This document shows, in pieces, positions 17,272 to 26,338 of a stretch of 64,000 bases of DNA; position 1 is the stretch's first letter; each line of letters begins with the position of its first letter. The notes under the pieces are model-generated. The model had not been told where the DNA came from and did not search any database. It saw only the letters and a list, made by a program, of their open reading frames with translations. The position numbers and the translations under genes are program-made. Origin of the DNA: Pseudalkalibacillus sp052246725 (GTDB lineage: Bacteria > Bacillota > Bacilli > Bacillales > Fictibacillaceae); NCBI GenBank assembly GCA_052246725.1, contig JBQQCL010000001.1; one strand, 5' to 3'.

Positions 17272-18294
17272 TTAATTGAAGCCGATAAGCTGTTTTGCCG
17301 CGCCTTCATCTGTGATGAGGATCTGGTTCGGGCCGCGTTTCATATAAGCTGCGATTGCGCTGGCTTTACTGCTGCCGCCTGCTACAGCAAATATCGTCTT
17401 GTCGTTTGTAAGATCGTCGAGCTGAAGGCCGACTGTTTTCACTTTGTGGACGATGTTGCCGTCTTTGTCGAAATAGTATCCGAACGCTTCAGCAACAGCC
17501 TGGTGTTCTTCGATCTGCTGATAAACTTCAGAGGAAGAATTCCTTCGTTCAGCCATCGTTTTCGCCTCTCCGATCCCATGGATGACAATTTCTGCTGACC
17601 GAATCTCCTCCAGTACATCTTTCACGCCCGGTTCTCCAATTAAACTTTGATAGGATTCATTGCTTAATTGATCGGGGACATGCAGCAATCGGTATTCACC
17701 ATTTGCTTTTTTAGCCATCGTAGCGCAAATCGTGTTCGCTTGATTTTCAACTTGTTCACCAAGTCCGCCTCGCGCGGGTACAATCAATGGCTGCCGCTTC
17801 TTTGTGAGCGGCGTCATCATGTCCGCAACTGCTGCCAGTGTCGTTCCTCCAGTCACTGCAATCGTCTTCTGGTTTTTCAGAAGCGGTAAAAGCCGCTTGA
17901 TCGCTGCTTTCCCCATCTCCTTTTTCACCCAGGATTCCCGATCGCTGTCCCCTGGAACGATGATGACTTCTGCCAACTTTAATTTTTCCCGTAATTGTCC
18001 TTCTAAAACATGAAGCCCTGAAACTTGCTTCATGATGGTTTCAAGTTCTAGAAGAATATGATTACCTTCATCGGTCAAAGTCATACCTGATGTAGAAATC
18101 TTCAGAAGTCCTTGCTTATTCAAAAACTCTACTTCTGCCCGAAGTACTCGCTCGGTCTGTTGTAAATTCGCTGCTAGACTTCTTCTGCCGATCGGTTGCA
18201 TATACCGTACATTTTGAAGAATCCTGTAACGGTTCTGCATAACATCGAGTAAGTCAGGTAATAATTTTCTTTGTAAATCAATTAACGGTTCCAT
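17272..18294 (-). CDS. cggR: Central glycolytic genes regulator CggR
   Basis: CggR is a SorC-family repressor of the gapA operon that releases DNA when fructose-1,6-bisphosphate is bound. The 340-residue product has the B. subtilis length. An N-terminal winged-helix region (LQNVRYMQPIGRRSLAANLQQTERVLRAEVEFL) contacts DNA, and the C-terminal sugar-binding domain contains AVTGGTTLAAVADMM, VPARGGLGEQVENQANTI, HGIGEA and AVAGGSSKASAIAAYMK. It is the first gene of the glycolytic operon. A two-half-site CggR operator lies 26 bases upstream of the ATG, so it is autoregulated. Confidence 0.97.
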   Translation of the reverse strand: MEPLIDLQRKLLPDLLDVMQNRYRILQNVRYMQPIGRRSLAANLQQTERVLRAEVEFLNKQGLLKISTSGMTLTDEGNHILLELETIMKQVSGLHVLEGQLREKLKLAEVIIVPGDSDRESWVKKEMGKAAIKRLLPLLKNQKTIAVTGGTTLAAVADMMTPLTKKRQPLIVPARGGLGEQVENQANTICATMAKKANGEYRLLHVPDQLSNESYQSLIGEPGVKDVLEEIRSAEIVIHGIGEAKTMAERRNSSSEVYQQIEEHQAVAEAFGYYFDKDGNIVHKVKTVGLQLDDLTNDKTIFAVAGGSSKASAIAAYMKRGPNQILITDEGAAKQLIGFN

Positions 18295-18320
18295 CGCAAC
18301 TCCCCTTTAATCAGGGTTGG

Positions 18321-18356
18321 GACTGTTTCGGTCCCGGTAAGTCGTATTATGTCCCA
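18321..18356 (-). promoter_or_regulatory. CggR operator
   Basis: The minus strand reads TGGGAC-N6-CGAC-N4-CGGGAC-N6-AGTC, matching the two tandem half-sites CGGGACN6TGTCN4CGGGACN6TGTC known from B. subtilis. It lies between the likely promoter and cggR. Confidence 0.85.
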
Positions 18357-18363
18357 ATAAGTG

Positions 18364-18406
18364 TAAAAAAAATACGACTTGCTAATACACTTATTATATT
18401 AGCAAG
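18364..18406 (-). terminator. Terminator of the glutaredoxin-like gene
   Basis: On the minus strand CTTGCTAATA and TATTAGCAAG form a perfect 10-bp stem with a 9-nt loop, followed by TCGTATTTTTTTT. It separates this gene from the cggR promoter region. Confidence 0.65.
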
Positions 18407-18430
18407 TACTTCATAAGGTTTCAACAAAAA

Positions 18431-18676
18431 TCACTTGAAAAATGTAAGTAAGCGTTTTCTTAAATCATTTTGATCGATGATACCGTATTGAAGATCTTCT
18501 CCATTGACTTGCACGACAGGGATCATCACTCCATAGGCCTCCAACCATTCGTCATTTGTATAAATGTCCCGTTCTTCAATGGTAAAATCGATTTCTTCCT
18601 GCAATTCTTCAAGAATTAAAAGTGCTTTATCGCACAATGGACAATTTGTTTTTGTATAAAAATGAACGGTCAACAT
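18431..18676 (-). CDS. Glutaredoxin-family thiol protein
   Basis: An 81-residue small thioredoxin-fold protein. The N-terminus VHFYTKTNCPLCDKALLILEEL contains a CPLC active site, and IPVVQVNGEDL near residues 52-62 has the cis-proline typical of glutaredoxins. Such proteins are often found between sigL and cggR in Bacilli. It probably acts in cytoplasmic thiol-disulfide exchange. The specific partner is unknown. A hairpin terminator follows. Confidence 0.85.
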   Translation of the reverse strand: MLTVHFYTKTNCPLCDKALLILEELQEEIDFTIEERDIYTNDEWLEAYGVMIPVVQVNGEDLQYGIIDQNDLRKRLLTFFK

Positions 18677-18739
18677 GAGTTTGGTTCCTTTGAATGGGTT
18701 TATGTTTGTTGCTAGATGAAAGTAGATAAGAAAATGAAT

Positions 18740-18860
18740 GTTGGGCTAGTAGTGGAAATATACGAGACTCCAGCGGGAAAAGCACACTAAGCAAGACCCC
18801 GCAAGTGAGGAACGAGCTGAGGAGGCTTGCAGATCGCCCGCGGAAAGCGAGATATTTCAC
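18740..18860. repeat. GC-rich element related to the MITE-like family, copy A5
   Basis: The segment contains ACGAGACTCCAGCGGGA, GCAAGACCCCGCAAG and GCCCGCGGAAAGCGAGATATTTC. The modules CGAGACTCC...CGGGA and CGCGGAAAGCGAG are shared with the full elements, but it lacks their ends. Together with copy A2 it fills the 509-bp gap between sigL and the glutaredoxin gene. Confidence 0.6.
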
Positions 18861-18894
18861 AAACTGGCAGACACCAATATTTTTTTCATATTAA

Positions 18895-19138
18895 AAAAGG
18901 CTCTTTTCTTAAAGATTGTTGCTTTTGGGTCATTTTTGTAAAGAACCATCTTGTGCAAGTTGATTGGAGAGCAAGGTGCGAGACTCCTGCGGGATCAGCG
19001 GGACAGGTGAGACCATTCAATGTCGCAAGGCGATGAGTGGGCTCACCGCACGCCCCGCGGAAAGCGAGCATCCTGGAGCGGAAATCAACGACTTTCAAGA
19101 GCTACAAAGTTTACGAAAACAGCCTTTAAAAAACAGCT
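18895..19138. repeat. MITE-like intergenic element, copy A2
   Basis: Nearly identical to the 4191-4422 element in inverted orientation, with terminal repeats AAAAGGCTCTTTTC and GAAAACAGCCTTTA. The interior contains GGAGAGCAAGGTGCGAGACT and CGCCCCGCGGAAAGCGAGCA. Confidence 0.8.
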
Positions 19139-19185
19139 ATTAATAAATTTTAATTGGAAACGATGGAACTATGACAGTTCCACCG

Positions 19186-20520
19186 TTATACGACGATGCT
19201 TTTTCGTTTCGATGATGATGGGATCCTCAGTTCTTCACGGTATTTCGCTACCGTCCGCCTTGATATGTCGATCCCTTCTTCTTTAAGGGAGTTAACGATT
19301 TTCTGGTCCGAAAGCGGCTTGTGTTTCGGTTCAGCTTCCACCATCCGCTGAATTTGTATTTTCACTTGCGCTGAAGAAGTATCTTCCATTTGATTCGTTT
19401 TATCCAACTTTGAAGTGAACAAAGATTTTAAAGGTATTGTTCCTCTTGGCGTTTGGATCGTCTTGTTTTTCACAGCTCTGCTGATCGTCGATTCATGAAC
19501 ATCGATTTGCATTGCGACTTCCTTCAATGTCATCGGTCGAAGTGCCTCATATCCATGCTCGAAGAATGCCCGTTGTGCTTGCAGCAAATATTCCCCAAGA
19601 TTATGAAGGGTTTGCCTCCGCTGGTCAAGACTTCGCTTCAGCCATTCGAATTTTTGCAGTTGGTTTTCAAGATAGGACTTTGCATCACCGTGCTGCTTCA
19701 AGATCCGGAAATACCGCTCATTCAACGAAACTTCAGGAACCAGATCTTCGTTCATCCTTACAAAAAGATCCCCCTTCTTATTCTGTTCAATAAAGAATTC
19801 AGGTTCGACCCATTCAGGCCGTTTTTTTTCAAATCCAGAACACGGTCTCGGATTCAACGAACGAATGAGATCATCCGCTTCCTTCAATTCTTTCATCGTG
19901 ATGTTCAACGTTTTGGATAGATAGGAAAACTTCTTATCCGCAAAAGCATCAAGGTGGTGCTGGATGATTTCTTCTACTACAGGCATGTCATAATCTGTCG
20001 CTTTCAACTGCAGCAACAGACATTCTGACAGCGATCTAGCACCAACGCCGATGGGTTCAAGCTGTTGAATCCGCTCCAGGATGGTTTCGATTTTTTCAAT
20101 CGGTACCTCGAGCTCTTCCTGCAGACACTCTAAACTGCAGTCCAGATACCCGTTTTCATCTAAACAATAAATCATATATTCTGCGATCGCTTTATCTTCA
20201 TCAGTCGATTCAACCCAGGCCAATTGCTCAAGAAGGTGCAATTGTAATGAATCATCTTCTGATTTGATGAAATTGACCGGATTGAAGTCATTATCTTCAT
20301 CATAAAACCAGGAATCCTGATCGCTTTCAGTCGTAGAAGTCCGTTCACTTTGGACATCCACTGGTTTTTCTTGCAGATCGATCAAAGGATTTTCCATTGC
20401 CTGTTGATGTAAAAATTGAGAAAGTTCGAGTGTAGGATATTGTAAAATCGTTATCGCTTGTCGTAACTCTTGCGTCATGACAAGTTTCATCGATTGTGTT
20501 TGATATAAACCTAACTCCAT
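19186..20520 (-). CDS. sigL: RNA polymerase sigma-54 factor SigL
   Basis: SigL (RpoN) directs transcription from -24/-12 promoters with AAA+ activators, in Bacilli for amino acid and carbon catabolism and cold adaptation. The 444-residue protein has the glutamine-rich region I (LYQTQSMKLVMTQELRQAITIL), a central core-binding domain, the helix-turn-helix segment HESTISRAVKNKTIQTP, and the C-terminal RpoN box SRRTVAKYREELRIPSS. The ATG at 20520 follows TAGGAGGG by 6 bases; the longer frame would run through that site. It is located upstream of the glutaredoxin gene and cggR as in B. subtilis. Confidence 0.96.
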   Translation of the reverse strand: MELGLYQTQSMKLVMTQELRQAITILQYPTLELSQFLHQQAMENPLIDLQEKPVDVQSERTSTTESDQDSWFYDEDNDFNPVNFIKSEDDSLQLHLLEQLAWVESTDEDKAIAEYMIYCLDENGYLDCSLECLQEELEVPIEKIETILERIQQLEPIGVGARSLSECLLLQLKATDYDMPVVEEIIQHHLDAFADKKFSYLSKTLNITMKELKEADDLIRSLNPRPCSGFEKKRPEWVEPEFFIEQNKKGDLFVRMNEDLVPEVSLNERYFRILKQHGDAKSYLENQLQKFEWLKRSLDQRRQTLHNLGEYLLQAQRAFFEHGYEALRPMTLKEVAMQIDVHESTISRAVKNKTIQTPRGTIPLKSLFTSKLDKTNQMEDTSSAQVKIQIQRMVEAEPKHKPLSDQKIVNSLKEEGIDISRRTVAKYREELRIPSSSKRKSIVV

Positions 20521-20612
20521 AACAATCCCTCCTACCACCATCTTATCAAAAATGTATGCGCTTTAGCACCTTGAAATATTTTCAAAATGGTTGGAAGCGG
20601 GAGCCTGGAACG

Positions 20613-21518
20613 TTAAATCATGAATAATAAAAAGGAAATCGTAGCTAAGCTGGTCACTGTACTGACAAACATCGCACTTGAGACATACTCCGATTTCAGT
20701 TCGAATTTTGTCGCCAGCAAAGTTGTCGTCGCCGCTGTCGGGGTGGCAGACGAAAGGATGAGTACTTTCGCCCAAAGTGAATCTAACGGATAAAAAAATC
20801 CGATGATCAGAAAAGCAATCGCCGGATAAACGATCAGTTTGAAAGTAGTTGCAATGCTGATGAATGACATCGCACTCTTCACATTGATGTTGGAAAGGTT
20901 GATTCCTAGCAAGGTCAATAGTGCCGGTATGGCTGCGTTCCCTAACAGTTCAACCGGGTTAGCTAAAGCCACCGGGACCTGGATACCCGCTAATTTCAAA
21001 AAAATAGCCAGCAGGATTGCAACAAATGCAGGCATTTTAAAAATAGTTGAAAAGGCTTGTCCAAAACCGGTTTCTTCACTTCTGGAAGCGTAGTAAATCC
21101 CTGCAGAGTTCATGAGAAGAGATTGGATGACCGCAAAGATGATCCCGATCGTGACCCCCTTTTCCCCGAAAGTGAACATGAGGATCGGAAGTCCATAGTT
21201 CCCTGCATTTGGGAAAGCACTTGCAAGCATCATCGCATTTTTATAAGAAGGAGCCCACTTGAAGAAATAACTGATGACATTCATCAAACCTGCAAACAAA
21301 GCAAACAGAGTGACCCCGAACAGGGCGATTTTCCCTAAATCAGAAAAATCCAGAGATGAAGTTGTCACCGAATAAAAGAACAGGGCAGGACTAAAAACAT
21401 AGATACATAGATCAGAGACTGGTTTTGGGTCCACCCCTAGATACCTTCCGACGATAAAGCCGATCAATATAATGAAAAATACGGGAAAAACAATATTAAG
21501 CAAATCGAATAAGAACAT
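20613..21518 (-). CDS. AEC-family permease (auxin efflux carrier type)
   Basis: A 301-residue integral membrane protein with about ten hydrophobic segments. FPVFFIILIGFIVGRYLG at the N-terminus and the middle segment ASAFPNAGNYGLPILMFTFGEKG (conserved asparagine and NxGxxGxP-like motif) are typical of the AEC family, which in bacteria carries malate, malonate or other organic acids. The repeated C-terminal motif is TPTAATTTLLATKF. The ATG at 21518 follows AGGTG by 6 bases; the GTG three codons earlier overlaps that site. The substrate is not known. Confidence 0.85.
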   Translation of the reverse strand: MFLFDLLNIVFPVFFIILIGFIVGRYLGVDPKPVSDLCIYVFSPALFFYSVTTSSLDFSDLGKIALFGVTLFALFAGLMNVISYFFKWAPSYKNAMMLASAFPNAGNYGLPILMFTFGEKGVTIGIIFAVIQSLLMNSAGIYYASRSEETGFGQAFSTIFKMPAFVAILLAIFLKLAGIQVPVALANPVELLGNAAIPALLTLLGINLSNINVKSAMSFISIATTFKLIVYPAIAFLIIGFFYPLDSLWAKVLILSSATPTAATTTLLATKFELKSEYVSSAMFVSTVTSLATISFLLFMI

Positions 21519-21579
21519 GACTTTCACCTGACTAATCTATTTTAAGCTTTTTTAAAGATTGTTGTTTTCACAATTCCGG

Positions 21580-21690
21580 TGGATGGTGCGGAAATATACT
21601 CGCTTTCCGCGGGCGAATGAAACGCTGAAGCAACCCGTTGAGTCACATAGGTCACTGGAAAACTGAAGAGGAGGCTCAAACCAAAAAGAC
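21580..21690. repeat. Truncated GC-rich element, copy A6
   Basis: GGTGCGGAAATATACTCGCTTTCCGCGGGCGAATG is the end module of the family also seen at 18740-18860. The rest is degraded. It is the first of four repeats that fill the 855-bp gap 21519-22373, in which no gene is seen. Confidence 0.45.
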
Positions 21691-21757
21691 CTGCTTCTGC
21701 ATGTGCCAAATCATAATGATTTCAACCAATGTTTTACCTCTACAGATTGCACTTACC

Positions 21758-21946
21758 GCTAACGGACACAGAAGACCTTATTTTACCAAAATAATGGAAT
21801 TTCACAAACTTAACGGACACCAGGGACCTTATTTTGGAAATATCCGATATAATCAGCTGCTTTGTTCACAAATAACGTCTGTGGTGTCCGTTAAAGTTTA
21901 AGAAACAGCGGTTTTGTCACAAATAACGGCTCTGGTGTCCGTTAAC
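21758..21946. repeat. Four-arm foldback element, copy 1
   Basis: Two forward arms of the form TAACGGACACC-AGGGACCTTATTT are followed by two inverted arms of the form CAAATAACGGCTCTGGTGTCCGTTA. The centre is ATATCCGATATAATCAGCTG. Related elements lie at 45499, 52318 and 54144. Confidence 0.8.
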
Positions 21947-22018
21947 TTAAAGAAACTTGGAAAACCCAAGCCTTTGGCGCAGGTTGAGTTATTGTTCCTC
22001 TTATGCTGAAGAAAGCAT
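21947..22018 (+). repeat. 3' UTR stem-loop element, copy 2 of 4
   Basis: CCAAGCCTTTGGCGCAGGTTGAG followed by TTATGCTGAAGAAAGCA. Unlike the other three copies it does not follow a gene but directly follows a four-arm element. It is the most diverged copy. Confidence 0.6.
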
Positions 22019-22040
22019 TTTTTATACGATCTTTAAAAGG

Positions 22041-22335
22041 AAAGGCTCTTTTCTAAAAGATTGGTGCTTTTGAGTCATTTTTAAAAAGTCACCTTGTGCA
22101 AGTTGATTGGAGAGCAAGGTGCGAGACTCCTCGAAAATGAAAATCGCATTTTCTTCGTGCGATGTAACGCTGCTGAAGCTTTCCTTGTCCTGCGGGATCA
22201 GTGGGACAGGTGAGACCCTTCAATGTCGCAAGGCGACGAGTGGGCTCACCGCACGCACGCCCCGCGGAAAGCGAGCATCTTGGAGCGGAAAGCAACAACT
22301 TTAAAGAGCAACAAAGTTTGCAATAACAGCCAAAG
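22041..22335. repeat. MITE-like intergenic element, copy A3, with nested insertion
   Basis: Same orientation and sequence as copy A2, but about 60 extra bases interrupt the GAGACTCCT|GCGGGATCAG junction at about 22132-22193. The insert starts CGAAAATGAAAATCGCATT and is itself hairpin-forming (CGAAAATG/CATTTTCTTCG region). CCT is present at both borders, suggesting a short target duplication. Confidence 0.7.
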
Positions 22336-22373
22336 GAAAAACAAATGAGGAGTCCCCTCCCCATTTGTCTTAT

Positions 22374-23696
22374 TTAAAATAATATCGGGATTAATACACC
22401 GGCCAAGAGTAGAATGAGTGCTCCACCAAGCCTTGAGGAAATTTGCGCGAATGGCATTAGTTCCATTCTTCTTGATGCTGATAGAACTGCAACGTCTCCT
22501 GTTCCACCCATATTCGCCATGCACAATCCAGCTGTGATTGCTGATTCAATCGGATAGAAACCGACAATTCGACCAACCAGTGCGGAACCAATCGTTGCAC
22601 CTAGAACGACAGCCAGGACAATCGCGATATATTGAAGGCTTAATGCATCGATTACCGCATTCAGATCGGTATAAGCGATTCCGATTCCGATCAGCAATGC
22701 GAATGTCCAGTTCTTTGCAACAAATTGGTACCACTGGCTCGCGCCTTCTTCCACGATCTTCGGCAAGAAGTTGAAGATTTTACAAACGGCTACTGCAATG
22801 ATCATGAGTGCGTATGCGTGGAGTGGGATAAAGCCAGCTAATACTTGTCCAAAAACGAAAAATGCTAGTGCCGCAAGTAATCCGGCTCCCATTTTGCCGA
22901 TATCGAGTTTAGATTCTTCTTTTTCATATTTAAAACCTTTCATCAACTGGCCATTACCGGTCAGCGAAGGCTTCTTCTCACCGATTAAGTTAAGGATACT
23001 TGCGATGACGATCGCGAAAACGTTCCCTAAAGCTAGTGCCGGAACAAGGATAGAAATATAATAGCTTGGATCATTTCCCAACAGCTCAGAATAGATTTGG
23101 GACATTGGAACTGCGCCAGCACCCATTCCGCCTCCCATGATTGGAAGTGTAATCACTAGGATAGCGTCCATCACATCAAAACCAACGATAAAACCAATCA
23201 ACCCTGCTAGGACGATTGCGCCAAAGACCGCTGAAAGAAGGGGTAAAGCAAACCGCGCGCCAGCCTTGATCAGTATCTTCGAGTTCATCCCAAGTATACT
23301 ACCGGTGATTAGGGCTGCGATATAAAAGTTCAGAAACTGGCCATCCTTCATGAATTCGGTGATCATTGTAACGCTTTGTTCGGGGAGTATGTTTCCATAT
23401 ACGAGGAAAGAGGCTCCAAAGATGGCAACAATCGCTCCCCCACCTAAATAGGTTTTAACAATAGGAGTGTGATCGCCTAACCAACCGAACAATTCTCCTA
23501 AAATGATCATGACGATCAAGCTGCCGATCATTCCGCCTGGTAATGTATTTGTGTAAAGTGCCACCAACATGATAACGCCAAAGATAGCAAACCATACGAT
23601 AGGGGTACTGAATAATGTCAGTCCTTTCGTCGATTCTTCTTGAACCTGGGGTTGCTCACTGCTCTTCTCTTCGTTCTTGTAAGCTAGATTACTCAC
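22374..23696 (-). CDS. 2-hydroxycarboxylate (citrate/malate) transporter, 2HCT family
   Basis: A 440-residue secondary transporter with about 11 hydrophobic segments and the two reentrant-loop motifs of the 2HCT family, LPIMGGGMGAGAVPMSQIY near residue 195 and CMANMGGTGDVAVLSASRRM near residue 405. Family members (CitS, MaeN, CimH) import malate or citrate with sodium or protons. GTG start, 8 bases after GAGGAG. It lies directly downstream of a CitA/CitB-type two-component system, as for malate transport by MaeN with MalK/MalR in B. subtilis. A cre-like site overlaps its upstream region. Malate is the likeliest substrate, by context only. Confidence 0.92.
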   Translation of the reverse strand: MSNLAYKNEEKSSEQPQVQEESTKGLTLFSTPIVWFAIFGVIMLVALYTNTLPGGMIGSLIVMIILGELFGWLGDHTPIVKTYLGGGAIVAIFGASFLVYGNILPEQSVTMITEFMKDGQFLNFYIAALITGSILGMNSKILIKAGARFALPLLSAVFGAIVLAGLIGFIVGFDVMDAILVITLPIMGGGMGAGAVPMSQIYSELLGNDPSYYISILVPALALGNVFAIVIASILNLIGEKKPSLTGNGQLMKGFKYEKEESKLDIGKMGAGLLAALAFFVFGQVLAGFIPLHAYALMIIAVAVCKIFNFLPKIVEEGASQWYQFVAKNWTFALLIGIGIAYTDLNAVIDALSLQYIAIVLAVVLGATIGSALVGRIVGFYPIESAITAGLCMANMGGTGDVAVLSASRRMELMPFAQISSRLGGALILLLAGVLIPILF

Positions 23697-23729
23697 ATCA
23701 TCATCTCCTCACAATTGAATTTTAGAGGT

Positions 23730-23743
23730 TGGAAACGGTTTCA
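23730..23743 (-). promoter_or_regulatory. cre-like CcpA site upstream of the 2HCT transporter
   Basis: TGGAAACGGTTTCA, within the larger palindrome TTGGAAACGGTTTCAA, differs from the cre consensus at one position. It lies 34 bases upstream of the GTG start. Confidence 0.55.
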
Positions 23744-23847
23744 ATTATCTCCGCACCTCTTTCATGTCAAAAATAGTCTTATTTTGCATTGTAGGAGATT
23801 AAGCGTACACAAATAAGGTTTTATTACTATTGAAAGTATTTTGTAAA

Positions 23848-23878
23848 TAAAAAAAGCAAACGGCAATGCTACCGTTTA
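23848..23878 (-). terminator. Terminator of the two-component operon
   Basis: On the minus strand AAACGGTAGCATTGCCGTTT is followed by GCTTTTTTT, starting at the response-regulator stop codon. Confidence 0.7.
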
Positions 23879-24586
23879 CAAATAGGTCTTGATGATGGTT
23901 TCACTTTGTGGAACTCTTTGGTACCGTGTCTGTGGCCTACCGACGGATCCATATATCGTTTGGGCGTCTAGAGCACCGATATCCGTTAGAAAAGCTAAAT
24001 ATTTACGAGTCGAAACGCGTGAAATACCAACGTTGAAGGTGAGATCTTCTGTTGAAAAACCGTTGTGATCCAAGCCTTTTATTTCAATCCAGACCATGCG
24101 TAGCGTATCTTTTGTCAACCCTTTCGGCAACTCATTTCCTGCCGACTCATCTTGATCATTATGGAACATGAACTCATCAAGCTCCTTTTGACTCGGTTCA
24201 CGATTCAAGTCAAAGTAAGCTTTCTTGCTTTTATATCTCTCCAACGATGACCGAAACCTATAAAACTCGAATGGTTTGATCAAATAATCCACCGCACCCA
24301 GTCGCAATGCTTTGTTGATATTCATCTTATCATTCGCCGCTGATATGACGATCACATCCAAGGCTGCATCTTTCGCACGTACCTCAGATAAAAATTCCAA
24401 CCCGTTGATCCCCGGCATGAAAATATCAAGCAAAATCAAGTCGACTTTTTCTTGTTCCAGCACTTTGAAGGCTGCAGCCCCATCGCTTGAAACAGAGACA
24501 AGATTGAAACCTTCCATTTGTTCTAAGTATCGTTTATTGAATTCCGCTACCATTGGGTCATCTTCTACAATCAATACATTAATCAT
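23876..24586 (-). CDS. malR: Response regulator, CitB/DcuR family (MalR-like)
   Basis: A 236-residue regulator with an N-terminal receiver domain (INVLIVEDDPMVAEFNKRYL, phosphoacceptor Asp in LILLDIFMPGINGLEFL, conserved lysine in VDYLIKPFEFYRF) and a C-terminal DNA-binding region (LTFNVGISRVSTRKYLAFLTDIGAL). This is the architecture of B. subtilis MalR (YufM) and of DcuR/CitB. The ATG at 24586 overlaps the end of the kinase gene and is preferred over codons further upstream inside the kinase frame. It probably activates the transporter at 22374 in response to an external C4-dicarboxylate. The symbol is inferred from family and context. Confidence 0.88.
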   Translation of the reverse strand: MINVLIVEDDPMVAEFNKRYLEQMEGFNLVSVSSDGAAAFKVLEQEKVDLILLDIFMPGINGLEFLSEVRAKDAALDVIVISAANDKMNINKALRLGAVDYLIKPFEFYRFRSSLERYKSKKAYFDLNREPSQKELDEFMFHNDQDESAGNELPKGLTKDTLRMVWIEIKGLDHNGFSTEDLTFNVGISRVSTRKYLAFLTDIGALDAQTIYGSVGRPQTRYQRVPQSETIIKTYL

Positions 24587-26198
24587 CACTTTCATCCTTA
24601 CTTTTATAAGGGATACGTACTTCAAAAATAGTACCTTTTCCTGGTTGAGAGGTGACACTCACATCACCATCTAATTTTTGAATACTTTCATTCACAAGAT
24701 GCAGACCATAGCCCCTCTCTGAATCTTTTGTAGAATATCCTTTTTCGAAGACTTGATTTAACTTTTCCTCGTTCATCCCTATACCTTTGTCTTTCACTTC
24801 AAGTGTAAGACACTCTTCCTCTTCATCAAAGACAAAACTGACCAATACTTTTTTGTCTTTCGCATTCTTGACAGCCTCCAATGCATTATCGATCAGATTT
24901 CCGACGATGGTGATGATTTCATGAGTGATTTCCTGATTGCGAGGCACGGGCACTAATGTGTCTTCTGATAATAAAACATTCTTGTTCTGTTCACGGGCAT
25001 AACTCATCTTGGCAAGAACAAATCCAGCTAAAATCGGGTCCTTGATCCGTTTTGCGATAAAACCGATTTCTTCCTGGTAATGGTTCGTAATCTGATTAAT
25101 GTATTCGGGCAGTTGATCGTAGGATTTCATATGGACCATTCCAAGGATGACATGAAGCTTGTTTTTGAACTCGTGCGCCTGGGCTCGGAGTGCTTCCGCA
25201 TACATTTTCACTCCTGTCAGTTCCTCTGCAAGACGTTTGATTTCGGTCAGATCACGGAAGGTCGATATAGCCCCCACCACTCGATTATCCACTTTGATTG
25301 GGACGATGTTCGCCAGCAAAGTGATACCATTCAAGTTGGTCTCTTGATCGAGCAATGGGACCCCGGTCCTAATGACCTTGATAAGGTTCGAATCAGGCAT
25401 GAAGGAATCGATTTGCTTGCCGATCAATTCGTCCTTCAGTCCAGCCTCACGAAAGATTTTTTTAGCTGTATCGTTCGCAAGTGTCACTTTCCCATCTTCA
25501 TCGATGGTCAAGATCCCTTCCACAGTCGACTGTAGCATTTTATTCCGCTCTTCCAGTACTTTCGCGATTTGCGAAGGTTCGAGACCAAAGAGGATTTTCC
25601 GGACACGTCTGCCGAGGAAGATAGCTCCGATAACACCGATCACCGCTCCGAACAGGATACCGATATAGATGATGTATCTGCTCTTGCTGACGGCTTGTTC
25701 AATACTGCTCAATGAAATTCCGACCGCAACTGCACCGATTTGGTTAGTGCCTTCAGAGTTGTAGATCGGTGTAAATGATCTGAGGGACATACCTAGTGTC
25801 CCTTTTGCAATCGATACATGCTCATTCCCTTTTAAAACTTCACCCTCATCACCGCCAACAAACGTTTTGCCGATCTTTTCTTCATCAGGATGGGACTTCC
25901 GGACACTGTTCATATCAAAAACGACGACGTAGTCCACATTCGTCACTTCCCGGATATCTTCAGCAAACGTTTGGATCTCCTCTTCCGGCAGTTCGCCTTC
26001 CATACTATTGATGACGACTGGAGAATTGGCGACCATTCTCGATATATTCGTTGCTTTTTCTTCTAAATGCACTTGTGTACGCTCAGAAACCTCTTCACCT
26101 ATGAGGAGATAAGTGACGAGCAGTGCCAGGATGACGACGCTGCATACAAGCAAGATGATTGTTGTTTGTAACCGGATGTTAGGTATTTTCAGTTTCAT
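24579..26198 (-). CDS. malK: Sensor histidine kinase, CitA/DcuS family (MalK-like)
   Basis: A 539-residue membrane kinase. The first transmembrane helix (TTIILLVCSVVILALLVTYLL) is followed by an extracytoplasmic single-Cache sensor domain of about 130 residues, a second helix (YIGILFGAVIGVIGAIFL), a cytoplasmic PAS domain, the phosphoacceptor region ALRAQAHEFKNKLHVILG and a HATPase domain (NLIDNALEAV, DKGIGM, GYGLHLV). The ATG at 26198 lies 9 bases after GGGAGG. It overlaps the response-regulator gene. By family it senses an external carboxylate, most likely malate given the adjacent 2HCT transporter. Confidence 0.9.
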   Translation of the reverse strand: MKLKIPNIRLQTTIILLVCSVVILALLVTYLLIGEEVSERTQVHLEEKATNISRMVANSPVVINSMEGELPEEEIQTFAEDIREVTNVDYVVVFDMNSVRKSHPDEEKIGKTFVGGDEGEVLKGNEHVSIAKGTLGMSLRSFTPIYNSEGTNQIGAVAVGISLSSIEQAVSKSRYIIYIGILFGAVIGVIGAIFLGRRVRKILFGLEPSQIAKVLEERNKMLQSTVEGILTIDEDGKVTLANDTAKKIFREAGLKDELIGKQIDSFMPDSNLIKVIRTGVPLLDQETNLNGITLLANIVPIKVDNRVVGAISTFRDLTEIKRLAEELTGVKMYAEALRAQAHEFKNKLHVILGMVHMKSYDQLPEYINQITNHYQEEIGFIAKRIKDPILAGFVLAKMSYAREQNKNVLLSEDTLVPVPRNQEITHEIITIVGNLIDNALEAVKNAKDKKVLVSFVFDEEEECLTLEVKDKGIGMNEEKLNQVFEKGYSTKDSERGYGLHLVNESIQKLDGDVSVTSQPGKGTIFEVRIPYKSKDESDD

Positions 26199-26338
26199 CC
26201 TGCTCATCCTCCCAGTCATGAATTTTTGCGCTGTTTGAAATTATTAATTGCATCAAAGACCAGTCTACATTATAATATCCAATGCATCGTTTTTTTCTAT
26301 TTCCCATTATAGAGTCCTTATTTTACAATTACCATCAT

